DNA of 62,434 nt from Oscillospiraceae bacterium (GTDB lineage: Bacteria > Bacillota > Clostridia > Oscillospirales > Oscillospiraceae). The notes below the pieces were generated by a model. It did no database searches. It saw nothing but the letters and a program-made list of their open reading frames with translations, and was not told where the DNA came from. Location: the NCBI GenBank assembly GCA_015067465.1, contig SVMK01000004.1, positions 1 through 62,434 of the forward strand, given 5' to 3'. Made by a program: the position numbers and the translations under genes. Below are positions 8,376 to 16,237 of the stretch, piece by piece. Position 1 is the stretch's first letter. Each line of letters opens with the position of its first letter.

Positions 8376-9563
8376 ATGAAAAAAGCTGCTCTGCTCGGCT
8401 GCGGCATCGTCGGTGGCGGTATCGCCATCATCATGAACGAAAACGCGGCATATCTGGAAAAAAGTGCCGGCGAACCGGTGGAACTGAAATATATCCTTGA
8501 ACTACGCGACTGCTCCGATCAGCCGTGGGCAGACAAGGTGGTCAAAGACTTTGCCATCATCGAAAACGATCCCGAAGTCAGCGTTGTTGCCGAGTGCATC
8601 GGCGGCGTCGGTGTGGCTTACGAGTTTGTTAAGCGCGCGCTGCTTGCAGGTAAAAGCGTTGTAACATGCAACAAGCAGCTGATCGCGGAGCGCGGTTTGG
8701 AGCTGCTGGAGATTGCAAAAGCACAGAAAGTGTTTTTGCTGTTTGAAGCCAGCGTCGGCGGCGGCATCCCGCTGCTGCGTCCGCTGACCAACTGCCTTTC
8801 CGCAAACCGTATCGAGTCGCTGCGCGGCATCGTAAACGGTACAACCAATTATATTCTCACGCAGATGATTCAATGCGGCGTGAGCCTTGACGCGGCACTC
8901 GCCGAGGCGCAGAAGCTCGGCTATGCCGAGGCCAACCCCGCCGCCGACGTTGACGGAATCGACGCGCTGCGCAAGATCTGCATCCTCGTCGATCTCTGCT
9001 TCGGCAGCAATCTGCCGCCGGAGAAAGTGCCCACCGAGGGCATCCGCGCCGTTACAACCGAGGACGCGCAGTTTGCCGACCGCATGGGCTATGCCATCAA
9101 GCTTTTGGCCTGTGCCGCGCGGCAGGACGGCGATCGCTTCACCGCATATGTTGCTCCGCAGTTTATCAAAACAACCTCCCTGCTCGGCAATGTCAACGGC
9201 GTTATGAACGCCGTTTCCGTCACGGGCAACGCCGTTGGCGAATGCCTGTTTTACGGCGCAGGCGCGGGCAGAATGCCCACCGCAAGCGCAATGGTGGCCG
9301 ACATTCTCGACACCTTCCGCCGCGGCAACGGCAAAAAGTTTATCAACTGGGGTCCCGAGCGCCCCGAACGGTTTGTCCACCCCGACGATGTTCCCTCCCG
9401 CTGGTATGTCCGCTGGTCCGGCAGCTGCAGCGCACCTTTCGCCGCAGCGTGCATCACCGAAGGCACCCATTCCGCCGCCGTCACCGAGCCGATGCTGCGC
9501 AGCGCGCTGGACGAGATGCTCCGCGGCGTGGAAATTCTCAGCGTTTTCCGCGTCTGCGATTAA
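8376..9563 (+). CDS. hom: Homoserine dehydrogenase
   Basis: NAD(P)-dependent reduction of aspartate semialdehyde to homoserine, the branch step to threonine and methionine. The Rossmann glycine motif GCGIVGGG is at residues 9-16. The catalytic domain shows NGTTNYILTQM and AEANPAADVDGIDA with the expected lysine and acidic residues, and GAGAGRMPTASA follows. At 395 residues it is shorter than two-domain Hom proteins. Its last 60 residues look like a reduced ACT domain without a clear ligand loop. It sits between a stand-alone ACT protein and aspartokinase. Confidence 0.94.
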   Translation: MKKAALLGCGIVGGGIAIIMNENAAYLEKSAGEPVELKYILELRDCSDQPWADKVVKDFAIIENDPEVSVVAECIGGVGVAYEFVKRALLAGKSVVTCNKQLIAERGLELLEIAKAQKVFLLFEASVGGGIPLLRPLTNCLSANRIESLRGIVNGTTNYILTQMIQCGVSLDAALAEAQKLGYAEANPAADVDGIDALRKICILVDLCFGSNLPPEKVPTEGIRAVTTEDAQFADRMGYAIKLLACAARQDGDRFTAYVAPQFIKTTSLLGNVNGVMNAVSVTGNAVGECLFYGAGAGRMPTASAMVADILDTFRRGNGKKFINWGPERPERFVHPDDVPSRWYVRWSGSCSAPFAAACITEGTHSAAVTEPMLRSALDEMLRGVEILSVFRVCD

Positions 9564-9641
9564 CTGCGCAGGCCCCTGCTGAGTATGATGGAACAGGCGG
9601 GTTTCCTCCCGTTGCTGAAATGATAAGGAGAATCGTAAGCA

Positions 9642-10850
9642 ATGCTGATTGTTCAAAAATTCGGCGGCAGCTCTGTTGCTGACGCCGCCAAAATAGAACG
9701 TGTCGCAAACATCATTGCCGACACCTACCGCGCGGGCAACGAGGTTGTCGTTGTGCTCTCCGCGCAGGGCGACACCACCGACGATCTGATTGAAAAGGCG
9801 CATGAGATCAACCCCGCACCCTCCAAGCGCGAGCTGGACGTTTTGCTCTCCGTCGGCGAACAGATCTCCGTTTCGCTCATGGCCATGCAGCTGGAAAAAA
9901 TGCATCTCCCCGCCGTCAGCCTCACCGGCTGGCAGGTAGGACTTCGCACCAACAGCGCTTACGGCGCGGCACGCATCAAGTCCGTTTCCACCGAACGCAT
10001 CCGCCGCGAGCTTGATAAAAACCGCATCGTGCTCGTTGCCGGCTTCCAGGGCGTGAACAAATTCGATGATGTTACAACCCTCGGCCGCGGCGGCAGCGAC
10101 ACCACCGCCGTTGCCATCGCCGCCGTGCTCAACGCCGACAAATGCCAGATCTACACCGATGTGGACGGCATCTACACCGCCGATCCCCGCAAGGTTGCAG
10201 CCGCAAAAAAACTCGACGCCATCACCTATGACGAGATGCTGGAGCTGGCCTCCCTCGGCAGTCAGGTTCTCCACAACCGCTCCGTTGAGATGGCAAAGCG
10301 CTACAGCGTGGATCTTGAAGTTCTCTCCAGCTATGAGCGCAAACCCGGTACAAAGGTCAAGGAGGTTGTAAAACCCGTGGAACGAATGATCATCAGCGGC
10401 GTTGCGAAGGACGCCAACATCGCAAGAATCACGGTTGTCGGCGTACCCGACGCGCCCGGCGTGGCATTCAAGGTTTTCTCCGTGCTCGGCAAGGCCGGCA
10501 TCAATGTGGATATCATCCTGCAGTCCGCCGGCATGGGCGGCACCAACGACATCAGCTTCACCGTCGCCTCTGCCGATGCGGAAACCGCCAAGTCGATTCT
10601 GGCCGAATACGCGCAGTCTATCGGCTTTGACCATGTCACCGTAGACACCAACGTTGCCAAGGTCAGCATCGTAAACGCCGGCATGATGAACGGCCCCGGC
10701 ACCGCCGTGAAGATGTTTGAAGCGCTCAGCACCGCGCACATCAACATACAGATGATCTCCTCCAGCGAGATCAAGCTCTCCGTCGTGATCTCCGCGCAGG
10801 AAGCCGACCGTGCCGTGAGCGCCATTCACGACAAATTCTTTGAAGCATAA
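9642..10850 (+). CDS. lysC: Aspartokinase with C-terminal ACT pair
   Basis: First enzyme of the aspartate pathway, phosphorylating aspartate. The 402-residue chain starts with the kinase motif KFGGSSVADA. It contains TLGRGGSDTTAVA and DVDGIYTADPR in the kinase domain (to about residue 245), then two ACT domains responsible for lysine/threonine feedback. AAGGAG precedes the ATG with an 11-base gap. It is last in the operon with hom and is followed by a strong terminator. The isozyme type (lysine- or threonine-sensitive) cannot be read from the sequence. Confidence 0.95.
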   Translation: MLIVQKFGGSSVADAAKIERVANIIADTYRAGNEVVVVLSAQGDTTDDLIEKAHEINPAPSKRELDVLLSVGEQISVSLMAMQLEKMHLPAVSLTGWQVGLRTNSAYGAARIKSVSTERIRRELDKNRIVLVAGFQGVNKFDDVTTLGRGGSDTTAVAIAAVLNADKCQIYTDVDGIYTADPRKVAAAKKLDAITYDEMLELASLGSQVLHNRSVEMAKRYSVDLEVLSSYERKPGTKVKEVVKPVERMIISGVAKDANIARITVVGVPDAPGVAFKVFSVLGKAGINVDIILQSAGMGGTNDISFTVASADAETAKSILAEYAQSIGFDHVTVDTNVAKVSIVNAGMMNGPGTAVKMFEALSTAHINIQMISSSEIKLSVVISAQEADRAVSAIHDKFFEA

Positions 10851-10873
10851 CCCTCCTCAAATACAAAAAAACG

Positions 10874-10906
10874 CCCCGCTGCGGCATGCAGCGGGGTGTT
10901 GTTTTT
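10874..10906. terminator. Bidirectional terminator between lysC and tdk
   Basis: CCCCGCTGC/GCAGCGGGG stem with a 5-nt loop, followed by TGTTGTTTTTG on plus and by GCGTTTTTTTG on minus. It serves both convergent genes. Confidence 0.85.
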
Positions 10907-10941
10907 GATTTCGTTTTTCGTTGTTCTGCGCGCAGCGCACA

Positions 10942-11517
10942 TCAGCCGCGCTCGGCAATTTTCTTTTTCCAGCAGCGGTGGCACATGGCAACATAGCTGT
11001 CGTTGCCGCCGAGCAGAATCTGGCTGCCCTCCGTAATCACGTTGCCCGCGCCGTCGATGCGGGCATTCACTGTGGCCTTGCTGCCGCAGGCGCAAACGGT
11101 TTTGATCTCCGTCAGCGAGTCGGCCAGCTCCATCAGGCGCTGAGAGCCGGGGAAGAAATGCGTCTGAAAATCCGTGCGCAGTCCGAAGCAGAGCACAGGG
11201 ATATTGTTGCGATCCACCAACGCACGCAGCTGGTCGATCTGCTCGGGCGTGAAAAACTGGGCTTCATCGGCGATGATAACGTCGAATTCTCCCGCTTTGG
11301 CATATTCCTGCGCAATATCCTGCTCGGGTGTGATCACCTGCGCGCGGCGCTGCAGGCCGATGCGGCTGCGGATAATGTCCGCGCCGTCGCGGTCGTCGGT
11401 GCTGGGCTTGATGAGCCAAACAGTCATGCCGAGTTCTTCGTAGTTAAACTGCGTGATGAGCGCCTGCGCGGATTTGCTCGAGCCCATCGCGCCGTATTTG
11501 AAATAGAGTTTTGCCAT
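10942..11517 (-). CDS. tdk: Thymidine kinase
   Basis: Cytosolic salvage enzyme that phosphorylates thymidine with ATP, 191 residues. The P-loop GAMGSSKSAQ is at 9-18 and the magnesium-binding motif is DEAQFF. The zinc-site cysteines are in VCACG and MCHRC, in the type II thymidine kinase fold. The ATG at 11517 has AAGGAG ten bases before it; an in-frame ATG at 11538 overlaps the udk stop and is less likely. It is co-transcribed with uridine kinase. Confidence 0.95.
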   Translation of the reverse strand: MAKLYFKYGAMGSSKSAQALITQFNYEELGMTVWLIKPSTDDRDGADIIRSRIGLQRRAQVITPEQDIAQEYAKAGEFDVIIADEAQFFTPEQIDQLRALVDRNNIPVLCFGLRTDFQTHFFPGSQRLMELADSLTEIKTVCACGSKATVNARIDGAGNVITEGSQILLGGNDSYVAMCHRCWKKKIAERG

Positions 11518-11534
11518 ATTCGCTGCTCTCCTTT

Positions 11535-12149
11535 TCATTCGCGCAGGAAACCGCGAATGCGTTCCATCACGATATCCATTGCAACCTGATTGCGTCCGCC
11601 CTCGGGGATGATCAGGTCGGCATTGCGCTTGCTCGGTTCCACAAACTGCTCATGCATGGGCTTCACGGTTGTGAGATACTGGTTCACAACGCTGTCCAGA
11701 CTGCGGCCGCGGTCGCGCACATCGCGCACAATGCGGCGGAGAATGCGAACATCGGCGTCCGTATCGACGAAGAGCTTGATGTCCATCTCGTCGCACAGCG
11801 TTTTCTCGGAGAAAATCAGAATTCCCTCAACAACCAGCACCTTGGCGGGCGTTACTTTCACCGTGCGCTCGCTGCGGTTGTGCGCAGCAAAATCGTAAAC
11901 CGGGCTGTTGATGCTGCGTCCGTGCTTCAAGCCGCGAATGTGCTCGAGCATCAAGTCGGTGTCAAATGCGTTGGGGTGGTCGTAGTTGAGGCGGGTGCGC
12001 TCGTCGTAGCTGAGATCGTCGTGCGCTTTGTAGTAGCTGTCGTGGTGGAGAATGGAAACATTTTCTCCAAACTCGCGGATGATTCGCCTGGTGATCGTCG
12101 TTTTGCCGCTTCCTGTGCCGCCGGCGATACCGATTGTCAAAACGTTCAT
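11535..12149 (-). CDS. udk: Uridine/cytidine kinase
   Basis: Phosphorylates uridine and cytidine in pyrimidine salvage; 204 residues. The P-loop GGTGSGKT is at 10-17, followed by HHDSYY, NYDHPNAFDTD and the VVEGILIF strand. It also has RRIVRDVRDRGR, the nucleotide-lid arginine cluster. A TTTACA-17-TAAAAT promoter lies just upstream, and GGAGG precedes the ATG. It is transcribed divergently from deoD and is followed by tdk. Confidence 0.95.
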   Translation of the reverse strand: MNVLTIGIAGGTGSGKTTITRRIIREFGENVSILHHDSYYKAHDDLSYDERTRLNYDHPNAFDTDLMLEHIRGLKHGRSINSPVYDFAAHNRSERTVKVTPAKVLVVEGILIFSEKTLCDEMDIKLFVDTDADVRILRRIVRDVRDRGRSLDSVVNQYLTTVKPMHEQFVEPSKRNADLIIPEGGRNQVAMDIVMERIRGFLRE

Positions 12150-12174
12150 GCCTGTCCTCCGCAGTATTCTTTAT

Positions 12175-12181
12175 TTCGACA
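12175..12181 (-). promoter_or_regulatory. Candidate 0A box at the udk transcription start
   Basis: TTCGACA (TGTCGAA on the minus strand) lies just downstream of the udk -10, over the expected start of transcription, a position used for repression by Spo0A in Bacillus. It rests only on a seven-base match. Confidence 0.25.
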
Positions 12182-12183
12182 GC

Positions 12184-12212
12184 ATTTTACCACAGGCACA
12201 CCCGGTTGTAAA
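12184..12212 (-). promoter_or_regulatory. Promoter of udk-tdk
   Basis: On the minus strand TTTACA, 17 bp and TAAAAT. Its -35 directly abuts the -35 of the divergent deoD promoter. Confidence 0.65.
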
Positions 12213-12240
12213 TTGACTTTTCGGATTTATCGGATATAAT
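12213..12240 (+). promoter_or_regulatory. Promoter of deoD
   Basis: TTGACT, 16 bp, TATAAT. It lies back to back with the udk promoter; the two -35 hexamers touch, so a regulator bound there would affect both directions. Confidence 0.75.
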
Positions 12241-12323
12241 TTGTTCATGGAAATATCTTTCTCTCCGCCGCTGCCCTGCGCTGCGTCGGAGCAACAAAAA
12301 TCACAAAATCGGAGGAATCACAT

Positions 12324-13046
12324 ATGTCTGTCCCCACCCCCCATATCACTGCCAAAATCGGCGAGATCGCCAAAACCGTTCTGATGCCCGGCGATCCGCT
12401 GCGCAGCAAGTTCATCGCCGAAACCTTTCTGACCGAGCCCGTACTGGTAAACAACACCCGCGGCGTTCAGGGCTACACCGGCACATGGAAAGGCGTGCCC
12501 GTTTCCGTCATGGCTTCCGGCATGGGCATCCCCTCCATCGGCATTTACAGCTGGGAACTCTATTCGGAATACGGCGTTGAAAACATCATTCGCGTCGGCT
12601 CTGCCGGTGCGCTGCAGGAAAATATTCATGTGATGGATATCGTCATCGGTCAGGGCGCCTGCACCGACTCCAACTTTGCCCATCAGTTTGACCTGTTCGG
12701 CACCTTCGCCCCCATTGCGGACTACGCCCTGATGCGCACCGCCGCCGATCTGGCCAAAGGCCGCGGCGCAAACGTTCACATCGGCAACATCCTCTCTTCC
12801 GACAATTTCTACTCCGACGGCTCCGACAGCCATGACCGCTGGAAAAAAATGGGCGTTCTCGCCGTTGAGATGGAAGCAGCCGGCCTTTATATGAACGCGG
12901 CCCGTCTCGGCAAGCGCGCACTCGCGATCTGCACCATTTCCGACCACATCTATCTCCCCGAAATCCTGTCCGCCGAGGAAAGACAGACCTCCTTCACCCA
13001 GATGATCGAGCTGGCACTGGATACCGCCGTCGCCATGGAAGGCTGA
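12324..13046 (+). CDS. deoD: Purine nucleoside phosphorylase, DeoD type
   Basis: Splits purine (deoxy)nucleosides with phosphate into base and pentose 1-phosphate; 240 residues, matching the hexameric DeoD class. Visible are the phosphate loop MPGDPLRS, SGMGIPSIGIY, GSAGAL, the ribose site EMEAAGLY and the catalytic Asp in ISDHIYLP. A consensus promoter and CGGAGG precede it. It stands between nucleoside kinases and a nucleoside importer, so it likely degrades purine nucleosides brought in by that system. Confidence 0.95.
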   Translation: MSVPTPHITAKIGEIAKTVLMPGDPLRSKFIAETFLTEPVLVNNTRGVQGYTGTWKGVPVSVMASGMGIPSIGIYSWELYSEYGVENIIRVGSAGALQENIHVMDIVIGQGACTDSNFAHQFDLFGTFAPIADYALMRTAADLAKGRGANVHIGNILSSDNFYSDGSDSHDRWKKMGVLAVEMEAAGLYMNAARLGKRALAICTISDHIYLPEILSAEERQTSFTQMIELALDTAVAMEG

Positions 13047-13071
13047 GCCTCTTGTTTCACATTTTTCCAAT

Positions 13072-13105
13072 ATATGGTGCCGTATTTTATAATTCGGCAC
13101 CATAT
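13072..13105 (+). terminator. Hairpin after deoD, possible weak terminator
   Basis: ATATGGTGCCG and CGGCACCATAT form a perfect 11-bp stem with a 12-nt loop. Only a poor T-run (CTATTGC) follows, so termination may be partial, or the site may be an operator. Confidence 0.45.
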
Positions 13106-13183
13106 CTATTGCATCATGCAGGCATTTTATGTTTACATAAGAATTTTCTTTCGAATTTCGCGCAGTTCTTTCGCATAACCACT

Positions 13184-13213
13184 TGATTTGAGTCGCCGTA
13201 TGGTGATATAATT
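13184..13213 (+). promoter_or_regulatory. Promoter of the first BMP lipoprotein gene
   Basis: TTGATT, 18 bp, TATAAT, about 75 bp before the start codon. Confidence 0.6.
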
Positions 13214-13290
13214 CAGGCGCTGCGAAAATTTTTCATCATTGCAGCTTTGCGACATTTGTTCACAAAATTTTTAACGAGGAGAATAGACAC

Positions 13291-14502
13291 ATGAAAAAGT
13301 TCCTTGCACTGTTCCTGGCACTGGCTATGGTCTTTGCTCTCTGCGCATGCGGCGGCAAGACCGAAACTCCCGCAGCTCCCGCTGCACCTGCAGAGCCCGC
13401 TGCTCCCGCAGCTCCTGCAGCTCCTGCTGAGCCTGCTGCTCCCGCCGAGCCCGCAGCTCCCGCTGAGCCCGCAGCTCCCGAGATTCCCGACAGCATGACC
13501 TCCGCTGACGGCAAGTATCAGATTGCCTTCATCACCGACGTGGGTCAGCTCCATGACGGTTCCTTCAACGAAGGCACCTGGAACGGTGTAAAAAACTACG
13601 CCTCCGCCAATGACATGAGTTACAAGTACTACCAGCCCGCCAACGGCGATCAGGCCACCGACGACGACCGTTACAACGCCATGAAGGCCGCCGCCGATGC
13701 CGGTGCCGAGGTCATCGTCTGCGCCGGTTTCATGCAGGGCACCGCTTTGGCTAAGGCCGCCGCCGAGCTCGCCGACATCAACTTTGTTTTCGTCGACGGT
13801 TGGCCGCTGGGTCTTGCCAACGTCGCCCCTATCGCCTTCGCTGAGGAGCAGTCTGGCTATCTGGCCGGTTATGCTGTCGTCAAGGAAGGCTTCACCAAGC
13901 TGGGCTTCACCGGCGGCGGTGGCGGCACCAACCCCGCCTGCTGCCGTTATGGCTACGGTTATGCCCAAGGCATCAGCGCCGCTGCTCAGGAGCTGGGCGT
14001 TGAGACCGAGCTGAAGTACTCCTGGCAGTACGGTGCCGCCTTCGGCGCTTCTCCCGAGCTGCAGACTCAGCTCTCCGGCTGGTATGAGACCGGCACTGAG
14101 GTAATCTTCACCTGTGGCGGTTCCATGTTCTACTCCGGTGCCGCCGCCGCTGCCGCCAACGATGGCTGGATCGTGGGCGAGGACGTTGACCGCAGCCTCG
14201 TATCCGATACTGTCGTGACCTCCGCCTTGAAGGGCTTGAGCGCCGCCGCTGAGTGGGCCATTGACAAGCACTACGCCGGCGAGTGGGCTGACATCGGCGA
14301 CGTGGCCACCATTCTGGATGCCAAGAACGGTGCCGTTGGTATCCCCACCGCCACCTGGAGCATGGAGAACTACACCGTTGCGGAGTATGAGGCCCAGTTG
14401 GCCGCCATGGTAGACGGCTCTTTGGTCGTCGACAACACCGTTTATGAGAACGACGGCATCTGCAACCTCGATCTTCCGAACGTGACCGTTATCTACGAAT
14501 AA
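13291..14502 (+). CDS. BMP-family nucleoside-binding lipoprotein
   Basis: Substrate-binding lipoprotein of 403 residues for the ABC importer encoded next. The signal peptide ends at LCAC (Cys20). Residues about 26-62 are a low-complexity Pro/Ala/Glu tether made of PAAPAEP-like units. The BMP (PnrA/Med) periplasmic-binding fold then begins near YQIAFITDVGQLHDGSFN, with VFVDGWPL and the usual glycine-rich stretches. PnrA relatives bind purine nucleosides. Codon choice is unusual for the window, with several TTG leucines and very frequent GCC and GGT. A terminator separates it from the ABC genes, so the binding protein is probably made in excess. Confidence 0.9.
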   Translation: MKKFLALFLALAMVFALCACGGKTETPAAPAAPAEPAAPAAPAAPAEPAAPAEPAAPAEPAAPEIPDSMTSADGKYQIAFITDVGQLHDGSFNEGTWNGVKNYASANDMSYKYYQPANGDQATDDDRYNAMKAAADAGAEVIVCAGFMQGTALAKAAAELADINFVFVDGWPLGLANVAPIAFAEEQSGYLAGYAVVKEGFTKLGFTGGGGGTNPACCRYGYGYAQGISAAAQELGVETELKYSWQYGAAFGASPELQTQLSGWYETGTEVIFTCGGSMFYSGAAAAAANDGWIVGEDVDRSLVSDTVVTSALKGLSAAAEWAIDKHYAGEWADIGDVATILDAKNGAVGIPTATWSMENYTVAEYEAQLAAMVDGSLVVDNTVYENDGICNLDLPNVTVIYE

Positions 14503-14514
14503 TCCTTCGCATCC

Positions 14515-14550
14515 AAAATCGGGAAGGCATAAAGCCTTCCCGATTTTTTT
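14515..14550 (+). terminator. Terminator after the first BMP gene
   Basis: AAAATCGGGAAGGC pairs with GCCTTCCCGATTTT across a 5-nt loop and runs into seven Ts. It is a strong intrinsic terminator inside the transporter locus. Confidence 0.9.
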
Positions 14551-14604
14551 CTCTTCTCCTTTGTTTACTATTTAATATTTTTATTTCCTCTACCGCATAA
14601 TTCC

Positions 14605-14633
14605 TTGCAATCATTTAGAATTTCTTATATAAT
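14605..14633 (+). promoter_or_regulatory. Promoter of the first nucleoside ABC genes
   Basis: TTGCAA, 17 bp, TATAAT, immediately after the BMP terminator, giving the ATPase and permeases their own transcription. Confidence 0.65.
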
Positions 14634-14692
14634 AATATGCGAAATTTATTCCCCCCGGTGAAATAAGAAGATAAACGAAAGAGGTGGGCGAT

Positions 14693-16237
14693 ATGGACAA
14701 CTCTCCGCATGTGATAGAGATGCTCCACATTACCAAGGAGTTCCCCGGCATCATCGCCAACGATGATATTACCCTGCAGCTGCGCCGCGGCGAGATCCAC
14801 GCCCTGTTGGGCGAGAACGGCGCCGGAAAATCCACTCTCATGAGTGTCCTTTTCGGCCTCTATCAGCCGGAAAAGGGTGAGATTCGGAAAAACGGCCAGA
14901 AGGTCAAAATCAACAACCCCAACGACGCCACCGCCCTGGGTATCGGCATGGTCCATCAGCACTTTAAGCTGATCGACGTTTTCACCGTTCTGGATAACAT
15001 CATTCTGGGCGCTGAAACAACAAAAATGGGCTTTCTGCAGAAGAAGGCCGCCAGAGAAAAGGTTGAGGCCATTTCCAAAAAATACGGCCTGCACGTTGAC
15101 CTGGACGCCAAGGTGGAGGACATCACCGTCGGCATGCAGCAGCGCGTTGAAATTCTCAAGATGCTCTATCGCGACAATGAGATTCTGATCTTCGACGAGC
15201 CCACCGCCGTTCTTACCCCGCAGGAAATCGACGAATTGATGGCCACGATGAAGGAATTTGCCAAAGAGGGCAAGAGCATCCTTTTCATCTCCCACAAGCT
15301 CAACGAGATCATGGCAGTGGCCGACCGGGTCAGCGTTCTGCGCAAGGGCAAGTATATCGGCACCGTGGAGACCAAAGACACCGACAAGCAGTCCCTGTCC
15401 AACATGATGGTGGGCCGTCCCGTCCAGCTGGAAGTGACCAAGCAGGAAGCCAAGCCTTCCGACGTCATCCTCCATGTGGAAAACTTCATCGTTCCCGCCA
15501 AGGGCCGCAAGGACAACGCCGTCAACAAGGTCACCTTTGATGTCCGTGCCGGCGAGATCGTCTGTATCGCCGGTATCGACGGCAACGGTCAGACCGAACT
15601 GGTGCACGGTCTCACCGGTCTGGACAAATGCTCCTCCGGCACCGTAACGCTCTGCGGCGAGGACATCTCCAAATCCTCCATCCGCAGCCGCGGCACAAAC
15701 ATGAGCCACATCCCCGAGGATCGCCACAAGCACGGCCTGATTCTGGACTTTACGCTCGAGCAGAACATGGTGCTGCAGCGCTATCAGGAGCCTCGTTTCC
15801 AGAAGGCCGGTTTCATCAAGCCCGCCGCCGTGCGCGAATATGCCGAGGAACTGATCGGCGAATACGACGTGCGCTCCGGTCAGGGCGCAGTCACGGTTGC
15901 CCGCAGTATGTCCGGCGGCAACCAGCAGAAAGCGATTATTGCGCGCGAAATTGACCGCGACAAACCCCTCATCGTGGCCGTTCAGCCTACCCGTGGCTTG
16001 GACGTGGGCGCCATTGAGTATATCCACGGCCAGCTGGTGGCCGAGCGCGACAAGGGCAAGGCCGTCCTTCTGGTCTCCCTGGAGCTGGACGAGGTCATGA
16101 GCCTGTCCGACCGCATTCTCGTCATGTATGAGGGCGAAATCGTCGGCGAACTTGATCCGAAACAGACCAACGTGCAGGAGCTTGGCCTTTACATGGCAGG
16201 CGCTAAGCGTGACCGTAAGGAGGCGAGTGAGGTATGA
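14693..16237 (+). CDS. Nucleoside ABC transporter ATP-binding protein (double ATPase)
   Basis: A 514-residue fusion of two ABC ATPase domains, as in sugar and BMP-type nucleoside importers (NupA/YufO-like). The first half has Walker A GENGAGKST and Walker B LLIFDEP-like ILIFDEPTA. The second half has GIDGNGQTE in place of a normal P-loop, then MSGGNQQK and VAVQPTRGLDVG. That degenerate second site is typical of the family. ATG 14693 is preferred to a GTG at 14684, which overlaps the ribosome-binding site GAGGTGGG. It overlaps the next permease by ATGA. Confidence 0.92.
   Translation: MDNSPHVIEMLHITKEFPGIIANDDITLQLRRGEIHALLGENGAGKSTLMSVLFGLYQPEKGEIRKNGQKVKINNPNDATALGIGMVHQHFKLIDVFTVLDNIILGAETTKMGFLQKKAAREKVEAISKKYGLHVDLDAKVEDITVGMQQRVEILKMLYRDNEILIFDEPTAVLTPQEIDELMATMKEFAKEGKSILFISHKLNEIMAVADRVSVLRKGKYIGTVETKDTDKQSLSNMMVGRPVQLEVTKQEAKPSDVILHVENFIVPAKGRKDNAVNKVTFDVRAGEIVCIAGIDGNGQTELVHGLTGLDKCSSGTVTLCGEDISKSSIRSRGTNMSHIPEDRHKHGLILDFTLEQNMVLQRYQEPRFQKAGFIKPAAVREYAEELIGEYDVRSGQGAVTVARSMSGGNQQKAIIAREIDRDKPLIVAVQPTRGLDVGAIEYIHGQLVAERDKGKAVLLVSLELDEVMSLSDRILVMYEGEIVGELDPKQTNVQELGLYMAGAKRDRKEASEV

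Noticed and set aside
8502-10829. A 775-codon minus-strand frame opposite hom and lysC
   Set aside because: It crosses two well-identified genes and their gap; no recognisable domain.
13366-13485. Repeated CCCGCAGCTCC-like units considered as a CRISPR or minisatellite
   Set aside because: The units are irregular codons for a Pro/Ala/Glu tether in a lipoprotein and have no spacers.
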